Positions 15,495 through 24,078 of a stretch of DNA of 25,461 nt are shown here, one piece after another (position 1 is the stretch's first letter; the number at the start of each line of letters is the position of its first letter). The notes under the pieces were generated by a model. It was not told the origin of the DNA. It saw only the letters and a program-made list of their open reading frames with translations, and made no database searches. A program made the position numbers and the translations under genes. The stretch lies in the NCBI GenBank assembly GCA_023435265.1, contig JAEYRZ010000082.1, positions 1 to 25,461 on the forward strand, given 5' to 3'. Source of the DNA: Pseudomonadota bacterium. GTDB lineage: Bacteria; Desulfobacterota; Desulfobacteria; Desulfobacterales; Desulfosarcinaceae.

Positions 15495-16451
15495 TCAGTG
15501 CTCCCCGGCGACGACGTCGCGCACCCGAATCTCCTTCCCGCCGGCTCGGACGATTTCAGCGTCATAGTGACGGGTGATCAGGTCCAGCGCCCGGGGGCAG
15601 TCTTCGCGGTGCAGGACGGAGAAAACGGCCCGCGGGACCCCCCGGAAGATCAGGCTGTCGAGGTTGAGTTCGAATTCCGGCGCTTGCGCCCTGATCGCCT
15701 TGACCACCCGATCCATCACGACCGCAGTGAGCGGGGTGAATCCATCTTTGAAAAAGTATTCGATGGTCGGCGACTGCCGATAGAGCAGCTCGAATTCTCC
15801 CGGCTGGTAATTGCGGCCCACGGGCGTGCGGCGGCTGCCCGAACCATCCCAGAAGGCGAACTCACAACGGATGCCGTCGATCTTCCAGTTCTCCCGCTCC
15901 GAGCCGTAAAGCCGGGCGCCCGTCAGGTTGGCCAGCGACAAATCCGCCTCGCTCAGCCGGGCGATGGTCAGGTCCGCACCGGACAGGTTGCTTGCCCTGA
16001 GATTGGCGCCCGTCAGATCCGCACCCGAAAGGTTTGCCTGGGGCAAATTCGCACTGCCGAGATTGGCTGCCGGAAGCCGCGCCTCGAACAGATCCGCGCC
16101 ATCGAGGCGGACGCCCCGCAAATCCGCGCCCGCAAGATCGGCCTTGCTCAAATCGGCGGCGGTCAGGTGGGCGCCGCTCATATTGGCGCTTCTCAGATCG
16201 GCGCCGATCAGCCTGGCGCCCCTCAGGTTCGCATTGCGCAGATCGGCCTTGGCCAAGTCGGCTCCGGCCAGGTCGGCCTCACGCAGATCGGTTTTCTTCA
16301 GGTCGGTTTGATGCAGCCGCGCCTCGGCCAGCTTGGCTTGAAAAAGGTTGATGCCGCCGAGATTGGGCTTGACCTCGGGGTCCTGCCGGCGCCACTGGTT
16401 CCAGGCGGCCACGCCCCGGGCGATGATTTCGACATGTCTGTGATTTGCCAT
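15495..16451 (-). CDS. Pentapeptide-repeat protein with unrecognised C-terminal domain
   Basis: 318 residues. After a short N-terminal helix (HVEIIARGVAAWNQWR) come 31 uninterrupted pentads of the A(D/N)LxX type, residues 30-184, predicted to fold as a right-handed quadrilateral beta-helix of nearly eight coils. The last 130 residues form a separate globular region with W186-type NWKIDGIRCEFAFWD, YQPGEFELLY and TIEYFFKDGFTPLTAVVMD segments. I recall similar tails on other bacterial pentapeptide proteins but know no function. There is no signal peptide or membrane segment. ATG 16451 is chosen for GGAGG upstream and the family-like N-terminus; the frame is open to 16613, so a longer form cannot be excluded. 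A near-consensus promoter lies about 180 bp upstream. Single gene, no evident operon partner. Confidence 0.85.
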   Translation of the reverse strand: MANHRHVEIIARGVAAWNQWRRQDPEVKPNLGGINLFQAKLAEARLHQTDLKKTDLREADLAGADLAKADLRNANLRGARLIGADLRSANMSGAHLTAADLSKADLAGADLRGVRLDGADLFEARLPAANLGSANLPQANLSGADLTGANLRASNLSGADLTIARLSEADLSLANLTGARLYGSERENWKIDGIRCEFAFWDGSGSRRTPVGRNYQPGEFELLYRQSPTIEYFFKDGFTPLTAVVMDRVVKAIRAQAPEFELNLDSLIFRGVPRAVFSVLHREDCPRALDLITRHYDAEIVRAGGKEIRVRDVVAGEH

Positions 16452-16793
16452 GGCATAGTACCTCCGCAGATACCATCCAATGGCCCCCAGGCGGCGTGCC
16501 GGCTCCTGATTCGTGTAATGCCGGAATGCTGCGCCCCATCGAATGTCGGTTTGACTTCGCCTCGGCCCCCCGTCGTCGCGCGGGAGCGCTTTTGCGGCGG
16601 GATACATCCTCACCGGGTCGATCCGAAGCCTTGGACCTTCTTATATCCGGCCCGCGGAGGCGATGTCAAATCGCAGGGTGGACCGAAATCGAAATCGGGA
16701 TCGAACAAAGATGGCGGGCGTATGGAAATGAGCACTGCCTCTAATCAATTTCGATAGCGACCTTGCACATCCAGACGCCTGTCTGCTTCAGAT
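16452..16793. other. Intergenic stretch upstream of the pentapeptide gene
   Basis: 342 bp without a credible gene. It holds the promoter at 16640-16669, a leader of about 180 nt for the pentapeptide-repeat gene, and a minor CGAAAT direct repeat at 16684-16696. No riboswitch or small ORF with a ribosome site was recognised. Confidence 0.5.
16640..16669 (-). promoter_or_regulatory. Near-consensus sigma-70 promoter for the pentapeptide-repeat gene
   Basis: On the minus strand a perfect TTGACA (16669-16664), 18-bp spacer, then TATAAG (16645-16640), a 5/6 match. Initiation near 16633 would leave a leader of about 180 nt before ATG 16451. It is the best -35 box in the window. Confidence 0.6.
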
Positions 16794-16907
16794 TTGATAG
16801 AATCGTAAAAAGGATTTCGGACCAGGGAGTTCACAAGAGGTCACAGAGGACCGATCAATCGTCTCCGTGCCCTCTGTGGTCAATGGGCTTTTTTTACGAT
16901 TCATCAA
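16794..16907. repeat. 114-bp near-palindromic intergenic repeat of CACAGAGG type
   Basis: Outer arms TTGAT(A)GAATCGTAAAAA (16794-16811) and its complement TTTTTACGATTCATCAA (16891-16907) match except for one extra A. Inner arms CACAGAGG (16842-16849) and CCTCTGTG (16871-16878) are perfect, and most bases between can also be aligned, so almost the whole element can fold into one long hairpin. T-runs occur at the distal end on both strands, so it could terminate transcription in either direction, notably after the DUF748 gene. No target duplication was seen. Confidence 0.7.
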
Positions 16908-16955
16908 CTGAATTTGCCGGATTCGCAAAAAGCCGCTGCCGCACCCGCAGGCGCG

Positions 16956-19829
16956 CTAGAGGGCCAGTTCGACCTGCGGCCGGCCATCGTCGGCCGCGGC
17001 CACTTCCGGTGCGCAGAAGACCAGCCGGTCGGGGGCGATGCCTTTGGAAACCAGGTAGGAACGGACCGCCTCGGCCCTCGTTTCCGCAATGTCCAGCAGC
17101 AGTGCATCATCCCGTCCAGCTTCGGCCGGCTCCTCGGTGCCGCGGGCGGCGCCCTCCGGGGCGATCCGCCGGAAGTACCGGCGGTCGGCGCCCACAGCCC
17201 GCCCGCAGAGCAGCAGGCGCACCTCCGGCCGATCCGCGATCTTGGCGCTCACCCGGTCCAGATAGGCCCGCTGGCGCGCATCCAGCTCAATCTGGCCCGG
17301 GCTGAACACCACGGGTTCCAGCCGCAGGGCGATAATCCTGCCGAAGATCTTGGAAGCCGCGTAGACTGCGCCCAGCGGGGCGAAATAGCTCAAGGCCGCC
17401 GTTTTAATCGCCTTGTAGGCGGCATTTTTTACCGCCTGGCCGATCACCTGAGCATAGGCCACATCGGGGCGGTCCAGTTCGCCCGTCACCGGCAGGGTCA
17501 TGCGCACCGTGCCGCTGCGGTCGCGCAGCAGGTCCAATGCGGCGTTCAGGGGCATGCCCAGTTCGCGCACAAATGCATCCTGCGCTTCCGGCGCCAGCCG
17601 GACCAGGTTCAAATCGTCAAGACGCAGATTGATTATCGAATCCAATTCGCCGCGTGTCGCCTTAAGCTGAAAATCGGCATCCAGCTGCCCACTGCGGACG
17701 CTGTACCCCAGCTGACGCGCGAGATAAGCGCGTATTTCGGTCAGGCTGAAGCGCCTTATTTCGCCTTCGATATCCATTCCGACAGCGGCGGCGAACGGAC
17801 TCAAGCGGCCGGAAAAGGAAAGCCCGGCATATGTGCCGATCTTCGATTCAACCTCGATGCTCATGGATTGCCGCGGTCCGGCGTTGCCGATGGTGCCTGC
17901 CCTGGCCTGCAGGTCGTTCAGGGTCAAATCGACCTGCGGCGCAACGCTTCGGTCCACGAAGCGCAGCCGGCTGCGGTCCCCGAGTGCGGCCTGATCGATG
18001 AAGAACGTCCAACCCTCGTCCGAGGGCCCGGCCCTCTCCTCGGAACCGGGCAGTCCGGCGAAGCGGCCTTTTTCGTTCCGCATCAGGACGGCGTCCAATC
18101 CGCTCACATCGAGCTGGTTCACGCGCACGTGCCGCGCGCCGGGGGAAACATGCAGCGAATCGAAGTCGAGGCCCTGCGCAGCGAACAAGGAGTCCGGCAG
18201 CCCGGCGGACGCCTGCGCGCGGCCGTCCATTTCGAGGGCCTCGATCCGCACCCCGGTGATCCGTATGGTTTGAGACGTGACGCGCGCTTCAGCGAAGGTT
18301 GCGCGGCGGGCGGAAGCCAGCGGCCGCGCACTGTCTGCTTGAGCGATCACAAGCTGATCGACCCTCCCGCCGCTGCCGGAAAGCGTCAGTCCTTCGGCTG
18401 CGTTGCGGTGCAACTCGCCCTTTATGGAAAGGGCGCGGGCCGAAACGCTGCGGTTGCCCTCAGGCAGCGCCAGGCCGAGACGATCCGCCTCGAGCACACC
18501 CTCCAGGGCGAGCGCGTACTGCCGCGAAGGGTTGATCTGCGCCGTTCCCCGCCAGCGCACGGCCATCGGTTCGAACCGTACGTCCGGCGTGTCGCCGGAG
18601 AACGCTTCGATTTCGACAGTGCCCTCGATTCGGACCCGGGCATCGTTTCCAGCGGCCTGCAACGGCCCGAAGGCGAGTTCTCCCGCGGCAAGCGTCAACC
18701 GGTCTCCATGGAGACGGGTGAGCCGCGCGCCCTGCACCCTGCCGCCGCCGTCCCAGGTATAGGCATCTGCTGCCGGACGGGCGAATCGTCCCTGCAGCTC
18801 CAGGCGGGCGGTTTCCACGCGCAGGCCGGCTCCGGTGGCGGAGATGTTCACATTTTCGGCGCCGAGCCTCCCGGCGGCCGAGATTCCCGGCGGCCGGCCA
18901 TCGCCGCCCCCGGTGTAGACGACGGCGCCGTCCCAGGTCAGCGCCGCCGGCCGAAGATTGGCCTGCCGCACCGCGCCGGATAGCCCGTCCACCGCCAGCC
19001 GTCCCTCCCAGGCGGCGCGCACCCCTTTCCCCCAGGCGACGGCGAAATCCCCTTCGGCATCTGCCGCGCCGGCCGCCTGTTCCACCTCCTGGAAGAGCGG
19101 ATTCAGCCAGGCGACCGGAACTTCCTCGGCCTTCAGGCGGCCGCTGACTTCGCGGTTGTCGGCATACAGTCTGGACTTGCCCTCGAGCTCCAGAATGCCG
19201 CCCCCCAGACCGATCCGAACCGAAAAGCGGCCGGCGGCATCCGGGTTCCAGGACTGCATGGGGTCGAGGTGCGCCGTGTGGATCAGGGCTTCACGCGTGA
19301 CCGAGGGCGTGCGCCAGCGCACGCGGACCGAATCGAGATCGATGCTCCCGAAGCCTATTTCCCACCCGCCGCCGGACTTGTTACGGGGCGCGTCGCGGGC
19401 ACGGCGCACCTGCAGGCCGCCCACGTACAAAGCGCCGTCCGGGGTTTCGACCACGCTGACCGCCGCATCGTTCACGCGGATGTCGTCCAGGCGGATCCGC
19501 TTGCGCCATATCGGGCGCCAGGCGATCTCGAACGAAGCGCGCACCCACTGCAGCGCCGCCTCGTGCTCCGGTCGTTCGGCCACCAGCGAGTCGATCACCA
19601 GGTTGCCGGTGAACAGGTTGAAGTCGACGTTTTCGATATCGGCCTGCAGCCGGCTGTTGTGCTCGATCCATTTTTCGAGCCCCCAGCGGATCCCGGATGG
19701 CAGGAGCAGGAAGAATAGGGTGAAAAGAACGAGCAGCACCCCGAGCGTCGCAGCCCAGCGGTGCCGCCGCAATACCGCCGCCAGTCTTGAGATCAGTGTT
19801 GAGATTCGACCCGTTCCCGAAGCGTTCAT
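16956..19829 (-). CDS. DUF748/AsmA-like envelope protein
   Basis: 957 residues. A single N-terminal membrane anchor (about 27-45, AATLGVLLVLFTLFFLLLP) follows a basic cytoplasmic stretch, and the rest is periplasmic. The start of the soluble part (DIENVDFNLFTGNLVIDSLV and WRKRIRLDDIRVNDAAVSVVETPDG) is typical of AsmA/DUF748 proteins, which are long repeated-beta-groove proteins linked to lipid transport between membranes. The C-terminus has the family's OmpA-like end (LDARQRAYLDRVSAKIADRPEVRL... ETRAEAVRSYLVSKGIAPDRL). Length is normal for the family. Start ATG 19829 lacks a clear ribosome site, so it is the least certain point. It stands alone between the ABC operon and the palindromic repeat. 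Confidence 0.85.
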   Translation of the reverse strand: MNASGTGRISTLISRLAAVLRRHRWAATLGVLLVLFTLFFLLLPSGIRWGLEKWIEHNSRLQADIENVDFNLFTGNLVIDSLVAERPEHEAALQWVRASFEIAWRPIWRKRIRLDDIRVNDAAVSVVETPDGALYVGGLQVRRARDAPRNKSGGGWEIGFGSIDLDSVRVRWRTPSVTREALIHTAHLDPMQSWNPDAAGRFSVRIGLGGGILELEGKSRLYADNREVSGRLKAEEVPVAWLNPLFQEVEQAAGAADAEGDFAVAWGKGVRAAWEGRLAVDGLSGAVRQANLRPAALTWDGAVVYTGGGDGRPPGISAAGRLGAENVNISATGAGLRVETARLELQGRFARPAADAYTWDGGGRVQGARLTRLHGDRLTLAAGELAFGPLQAAGNDARVRIEGTVEIEAFSGDTPDVRFEPMAVRWRGTAQINPSRQYALALEGVLEADRLGLALPEGNRSVSARALSIKGELHRNAAEGLTLSGSGGRVDQLVIAQADSARPLASARRATFAEARVTSQTIRITGVRIEALEMDGRAQASAGLPDSLFAAQGLDFDSLHVSPGARHVRVNQLDVSGLDAVLMRNEKGRFAGLPGSEERAGPSDEGWTFFIDQAALGDRSRLRFVDRSVAPQVDLTLNDLQARAGTIGNAGPRQSMSIEVESKIGTYAGLSFSGRLSPFAAAVGMDIEGEIRRFSLTEIRAYLARQLGYSVRSGQLDADFQLKATRGELDSIINLRLDDLNLVRLAPEAQDAFVRELGMPLNAALDLLRDRSGTVRMTLPVTGELDRPDVAYAQVIGQAVKNAAYKAIKTAALSYFAPLGAVYAASKIFGRIIALRLEPVVFSPGQIELDARQRAYLDRVSAKIADRPEVRLLLCGRAVGADRRYFRRIAPEGAARGTEEPAEAGRDDALLLDIAETRAEAVRSYLVSKGIAPDRLVFCAPEVAAADDGRPQVELAL

Positions 19830-19951
19830 ATAACCAATGTGCGGGCCCGGAGCGCGATTTCAATAAAGCGTTGGCCTGCTATGGCGTCCGGCTGACACCG
19901 ATTTGGCGGGAGGATTACGCTGAGGATGCTGCCGTTCGAGTGCAGTTTCCA

Positions 19952-20004
19952 GGAGCATTCAGTGGGGTCCAGTGGCACGGTTCAGGTGTGCCCGAAGCAA
20001 TTGC
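19952..20004. repeat. Diverged intergenic repeat, copy 2
   Basis: About 50 bp (AGGAGCATTCAGTGGGG, then TGGCACGGTTCAGG and GTGCCCGAAGCAA) similar to 15437-15482. It is in the same orientation and at nearly the same distance (about 20 bp) from the stop of a minus-strand gene (20017). The rest of this 187-bp gap shows no gene. Confidence 0.5.
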
Positions 20005-20016
20005 AAAATTGATCTT

Positions 20017-21543
20017 TCAAGTATCCTGTCTGCCTTCAGGCCCCAGCCCGGCCATCAGCATGCCGATGCGGTCGACCATGGTCCGGTCGTCGGCGTCGAA
20101 GTCGGCCATGAGGCGGCCGTTGAAGATGACCGCGATGCGGTCGGAGAGGGAGAGCGCTTCGTTGAGGTCGCCGGTGACCAGCAGGATGCCGGCCCGTTCG
20201 CGCGCCCTGAGCAGCACCTGCCAGATCTCTTCGGCGGCGCCTACGTCGAGGCCCTGGGTGGGCTGTTCGGCCACGATCAGGCGCGGGCGGCGGAAGAACT
20301 CGCGCGCCAGAACCAGCTTCTGCAGGTTGCCGCCCGAGAGCTGGCGGGCCGGCGCATCCGGGTTGGGCGGCTGGACGCCGAAGGTCTGCATCAGTTCGCG
20401 GGTCTTGGCGCGCGCCCGGCCGCGGCTCAGCCAGGGGCCGCGTGTAAATCCCTGTCGGGTGGTCAGCAGAAAGTTGTCGGTCAGCGGCATGCCGGCGCAG
20501 ACGGCCAGGCCGCGGCGGTCTTCGGGAATGTAGGCCAGATTGCCGTCCCAGTCGTGCGCCGAGTAAAAATCCCGCCAGTCGCGCCCCAGGAGGCTCACCA
20601 TGCCCTGCCGCGGCGGCCGCAGCCCGCAGATGACCTCGACCAGGGCTTTTTGACCGTTTCCGGCCACGCCGACCAGGCTGACGATCTCGCCCTGACGCAC
20701 CGCGAGATCGATGTGCTCGAGGCCGTCGCCGCTCAAGCCTTCGGTGCGCAGAACGACCTGGCGCAAAGGAACCGGGTCGCGCTCGATCTGGAAGACCACA
20801 TCGCGGCCCACCATCCTGCGCGCCAGATCGGCCTTGCTGCCGATCGCGGGGGCATCCATCTCCGCCACCACCCGGCCTTTGCGCAGCACGGCGATTTCAT
20901 CCGCCACGGCCGTCACCTCGTCCAGCTTGTGGCTGATGAAGACGACGGCCCGCCCCTGCTCAGCCATCTGGCGGAAGGCTCGGAAGAGCTGCCCGGCTTC
21001 GGGGGGCGTGAGCACGGCGGTCGGCTCGTCGAAAATCAGCACCCGGCAGTCGCGCTGCAGCAGTTTCAGAATTTCGACGCGCTGGCGTTCACCCATGGAG
21101 AGGTCCTGGATCAGCGCGGACGGATCGACCGGCAGGCCGAAGCGCCGCGCCAGGGCGTCCACCTGCTCGCGCATCTTCTGCGGCCTCAGCCGCCAGGCGA
21201 GCCCGCTCTGCCCCAGCAGCACATTCTCGGCCACGCTCATGCGCTCGATCAGCGTGAAGTGCTGGTAGACCATGCCGATGCCCAAGCGATGCGCGGCGTG
21301 CGGCGAGGCGATCTCCACAGGCCGGCCGTCCACTTCGATGCGGCCGGCGTCGGGCGCAAGGCGGCCGGCCAGAATGCTCATCAGGGTACTCTTGCCGGCG
21401 CCGTTTTCACCCAAAAGGGCCTTGACCCGGCCGGCGCGGATCGTCAGGCGCACATCGTCGTTGGCCCGCAACCGGCCGAACGCTTTGGTGATCCCGTCAA
21501 GCCGGATGACAGGTGCGGTATTCTCCGGCATCGCCTGCGGCAT
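20017..21543 (-). CDS. Nucleoside/nucleobase ABC transporter ATP-binding protein (double ATPase)
   Basis: 508 residues, two ABC cassettes in one chain as in the RbsA/YufO/NupO group. First cassette: Walker A GENGAGKST (45-53), Q-loop YQHF, signature LSMGE (148-152), Walker B VLIFDE (168-173), H-loop ISHKLDE. Second cassette: altered Walker A (GVAGNGQKA), signature LSGGN, and a modified Walker B (LIVAEQPTQGLDVG), the usual asymmetry of this group, where one site is catalytically weak. It powers uptake by the two permeases encoded upstream. ATG 21543 overlaps the gpt stop by one base (TAATG) and has AGGGG upstream; a second in-frame ATG lies 12 bp on. The frame is open to 21843, but that part overlaps gpt and is not homologous. 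Confidence 0.92.
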   Translation of the reverse strand: MPQAMPENTAPVIRLDGITKAFGRLRANDDVRLTIRAGRVKALLGENGAGKSTLMSILAGRLAPDAGRIEVDGRPVEIASPHAAHRLGIGMVYQHFTLIERMSVAENVLLGQSGLAWRLRPQKMREQVDALARRFGLPVDPSALIQDLSMGERQRVEILKLLQRDCRVLIFDEPTAVLTPPEAGQLFRAFRQMAEQGRAVVFISHKLDEVTAVADEIAVLRKGRVVAEMDAPAIGSKADLARRMVGRDVVFQIERDPVPLRQVVLRTEGLSGDGLEHIDLAVRQGEIVSLVGVAGNGQKALVEVICGLRPPRQGMVSLLGRDWRDFYSAHDWDGNLAYIPEDRRGLAVCAGMPLTDNFLLTTRQGFTRGPWLSRGRARAKTRELMQTFGVQPPNPDAPARQLSGGNLQKLVLAREFFRRPRLIVAEQPTQGLDVGAAEEIWQVLLRARERAGILLVTGDLNEALSLSDRIAVIFNGRLMADFDADDRTMVDRIGMLMAGLGPEGRQDT

Positions 21544-22037
21544 TATCTGCCCCTGCCGCTGTCGATGAGCGGTTGCACGAACTGGGCTTCCGAATCCCAG
21601 GGAAAAAGAATCCAGGTATCCTGGCTCACCTCGGTGACGTAGGTGTCCACTAAAGGACGCCCCTTGGGCTTGGCGTAGACCGTAGCGAAATGCGCCCTGG
21701 GCAGCATGTCCCGCACGGTCTTGGCGGTCGCGCCGGTATCCACCAGGTCGTCGATCAACAGCCATCCCTGGCCGTCCATGTCGAGGCGTTTGAGAATCTC
21801 CACCTCGCCCTTCTGGTCCTGCCAGGCATAACTGCTCACGCACACCGTCTCCACCAGGTGGATGTCCAGTTCGCGCGCCACGATCGCGGCCGGCACCAGC
21901 CCGCCGCGTGTAATGGCCACGATGCCTTTGAAGTAGTCGAAGTCCATCAGCCGCCAGGCAAGGGCGCGCGAGTCGCGGTGCAGCTGGTCCCAGGTGACCG
22001 GAAAGGTGCGCTGGAAGTTCTTGGCTTTATCGGCCAT
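21543..22037 (-). CDS. gpt: Gpt-like xanthine/guanine phosphoribosyltransferase
   Basis: 164 residues, closely following E. coli Gpt: VTWDQLHRDSRALAWRL, AITRGGLVPAAIVAREL, the PRPP-binding loop LLIDDLVDTGATA (93-105), and the end motif AKPKGRPLVDTYVTEVSQDTWILFPWD. It converts xanthine, guanine or hypoxanthine plus PRPP into the 5'-monophosphate, trapping imported base in the cell. GGAGG lies 6 nt before ATG 22037. It lies between a permease (28 bp upstream) and the ATPase (1-bp overlap downstream), so salvage enzyme and transporter are translated together. That strongly suggests the transporter brings in purine bases. The exact base preference is not visible. Confidence 0.9.
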   Translation of the reverse strand: MADKAKNFQRTFPVTWDQLHRDSRALAWRLMDFDYFKGIVAITRGGLVPAAIVARELDIHLVETVCVSSYAWQDQKGEVEILKRLDMDGQGWLLIDDLVDTGATAKTVRDMLPRAHFATVYAKPKGRPLVDTYVTEVSQDTWILFPWDSEAQFVQPLIDSGRGR

Positions 22038-22065
22038 GCTCTACCTCCGCAATGCATGCAGATCG

Positions 22066-22983
22066 TCAATCTGCCGGTTCGATGTTCATCCCGAGCGCGG
22101 CCGGCGCATCGCCGCCGCCTTTGCGCGACGAAAGCACCAGGACCGCGACGGTCAGCGCATAAGGCAGCATCATCAACAGCGATGAAGGAATATGCGTGCC
22201 CATGGCCTGCAGCCGGAATTGAAACGCCATGACGCCGCCGAACAAATAGGCGCCCAGCATGGCGCGCTGGGGTTTCCAGAAGGCGAAAATCACCAGGGCC
22301 ACGGCGATCCAGCCGCGTCCGGCGGTCAGCCCGTTGGTCCAGGAGTGGGTGTAGGCCAGCGAGAGATAAGCACCGCCCCAGCCCATCAGCCAGCCGCCGA
22401 ACAGTACGCCCACCCAGCGCAGGCCGACGGCGGGCAGCCCCGCCGCAGCCGTGGCTTCAGGATTTTCACCCGCAGCGCGCAGACCCAGACCCCATCGTGT
22501 GGCATTCAGATAAAACCATAAGAGCGGCACCGCTGCGATGCCGGCATAGACCAGCAGGTCCTGTCGGAAGAAGACCGGCCCCAGCAGGGGGATCTGCGCC
22601 AGAAGGGGCACCGCAAGCGGTTGAAAGCCGGGTGCACTGCCGCCCACCAGCGGCGTTCCCAGGTAGTTGGCCAGGCCCGTGCCGAGAATCGTGAGCGCCA
22701 GGCCCGAAACCACCTGGTTGCCCTGGAACCCCAGGCAGACCAGCCCGTGCACGCCGGCCAGCAGGGCGCCGCAGATGCCGGCGGCCAGCAGGCCGGCCGT
22801 CGGGCTGCCGCTCCACGAAGCGACGGCAAATGCCGCAAGCGCCCCCATGGCCATGATGCCCTCCACCCCTAGGTTGAGAATCCCGCCGCGTTCGGTCACG
22901 ATCTCGCCCAGGGTGGCGAAGAGAATGGGCGTTCCCGATTGCACGGCGGCGGCCAGCAGGGCCAGCATGAATTCCAGGTTCAT
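22066..22983 (-). CDS. Nucleoside/nucleobase ABC transporter permease (YufQ type)
   Basis: 305 residues with about eight to nine hydrophobic helices. The N-terminal block ATLGEIVTERGGILNLGVEGIM is the hallmark of the second permease of BMP-type systems (BPD_transp_2 family), and GENPEATAAAGLP marks the cytoplasmic loop that contacts the ATPase. Its ATG 22983 overlaps the upstream permease stop by four bases (ATGA). With the partner permease it forms the heterodimeric inner-membrane channel. Confidence 0.9.
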   Translation of the reverse strand: MNLEFMLALLAAAVQSGTPILFATLGEIVTERGGILNLGVEGIMAMGALAAFAVASWSGSPTAGLLAAGICGALLAGVHGLVCLGFQGNQVVSGLALTILGTGLANYLGTPLVGGSAPGFQPLAVPLLAQIPLLGPVFFRQDLLVYAGIAAVPLLWFYLNATRWGLGLRAAGENPEATAAAGLPAVGLRWVGVLFGGWLMGWGGAYLSLAYTHSWTNGLTAGRGWIAVALVIFAFWKPQRAMLGAYLFGGVMAFQFRLQAMGTHIPSSLLMMLPYALTVAVLVLSSRKGGGDAPAALGMNIEPAD

Positions 22984-24044
22984 GGGCGCCTCCCGAACAC
23001 CAGGCGATAGCGCGTGAAAAAACCGCCGGCCAGCACGCTGATCAGGATCAGGCCTTCGATGATGGCCCCGAACGCGGCCGGGACCTGGAGTTCGAGCTGC
23101 AGGATCTCCAGGCCCACCCGCAGCCCGGCCAGCAGGAAGGCGGCGGTGCCGATCAGCAGGGGGTTGAGCCGCGCCAGCCAGGCCACCACGATGGCGGTGT
23201 AGCCGTAGCCGGCGATGACGCTGGGCTGCAGCCGGTTCAAATTGGCCGAGCTTTCCAGAAATCCGGCCCAGCCGGCCAGGATGCCCGACAGGGCCATGGC
23301 GAGCAGCACAAGCCGGTTGTACGGCAGCCGGGCGTAGCGCGCGGCGCGCGGATTTTCGCCGCCGGCCAGCAGTTCGTAACCCAGGCGTGTGAAGCGGAAA
23401 AAAATCCACACGGCCGTTCCTGCCGCGACGCAGACCAGAAGCCCCCAATGCAGGCGGGTATTGCCGATCGTGCCGACCACGGCGCCGGGGGCGAAACTCT
23501 CGGTCATGGGAAAACCGAAGCTGGCCGGGTCTTTCCAGGGTCCGTAGACCAGGTAGTTCAGCAGTAGAATGCCGATGTAGTTGAGCATCAGGGTGACGAT
23601 GATCTCGTTGGCCCGCATCCGTACTTTCAGCCAGGCCGGCACGAGTGCCCACAGCCCCCCGGCGGCCGAGGCGGCCAGCAGCATCAGCGGCAGCAGAACA
23701 TATACGGGTCCTGTGGGAAAGGTCAGCGCAGCCCAGGTCGCACCCACGGCGCCCAGCGCATACTGCCCCTCGGCCCCGATGTTCCAGACCTGCAGGCGGA
23801 ACGCGATCGCCACACCCAGGGAGCACAGGAAGATCGGCACGGCCTTGATCAGGCAGTCTTCCAGCGCGTAGCCCGAGAAGAAGGCTGAGCGCACCAGCAG
23901 CCAGATGCCGGAAAGGGCCGGCTTGCCCTGGATGCGCAGAAGCAGACTGCTCACGGCCAGCGAGAAAATCAGGGCAGCCGCCAAAACAAAGCAGGAACCC
24001 CAACCCAGGGGCTCCTGCCGTTTATGCACGCGCATGGAAAGCAT
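22980..24044 (-). CDS. Nucleoside/nucleobase ABC transporter permease (YufP type)
   Basis: About 354 residues, eight to ten hydrophobic helices. Typical blocks of the first permease of this system are visible: LQVWNIGAEGQYALGAVGA, RANEIIVTLMLNYIG, and AGGENPRAARYARLP for the ATPase-contact loop. The start is uncertain: ATG 24044 is used because a GGA(T)CGAG stretch precedes it; GTG 24056 and ATG 24035 are in frame too. It follows the binding-protein gene by 34 bp. Confidence 0.88.
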   Translation of the reverse strand: MLSMRVHKRQEPLGWGSCFVLAAALIFSLAVSSLLLRIQGKPALSGIWLLVRSAFFSGYALEDCLIKAVPIFLCSLGVAIAFRLQVWNIGAEGQYALGAVGATWAALTFPTGPVYVLLPLMLLAASAAGGLWALVPAWLKVRMRANEIIVTLMLNYIGILLLNYLVYGPWKDPASFGFPMTESFAPGAVVGTIGNTRLHWGLLVCVAAGTAVWIFFRFTRLGYELLAGGENPRAARYARLPYNRLVLLAMALSGILAGWAGFLESSANLNRLQPSVIAGYGYTAIVVAWLARLNPLLIGTAAFLLAGLRVGLEILQLELQVPAAFGAIIEGLILISVLAGGFFTRYRLVFGRRP

Positions 24045-24078
24045 CGCTCGATCCACGGCTTTGTGAGAAGAGGCAATC

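Noticed and set aside
15945..16365. Tandem 15-bp periodic DNA repeat, CRISPR-like at first glance
   Set aside because: The period is that of the pentapeptide codons in a real gene; units vary at synonymous positions and there are no spacers.
16925..16955. Intrinsic terminator after the DUF748 gene
   Set aside because: A T5 run is present on the minus strand, but the best stem is only 3+3 bp with a bulge. The palindrome at 16794-16907 is a better candidate.
16914..18983. Plus-strand open frame of nearly 690 codons opposite the DUF748 gene
   Set aside because: The minus strand has a membrane anchor and family motifs throughout; the plus frame has none.
22066..24003. Apparent 645-codon minus-strand fusion of the two permeases
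   Set aside because: It reads the first permease out of frame (Arg/Gly/Pro-rich) before entering the second. The true genes overlap by ATGA and both have intact motifs.
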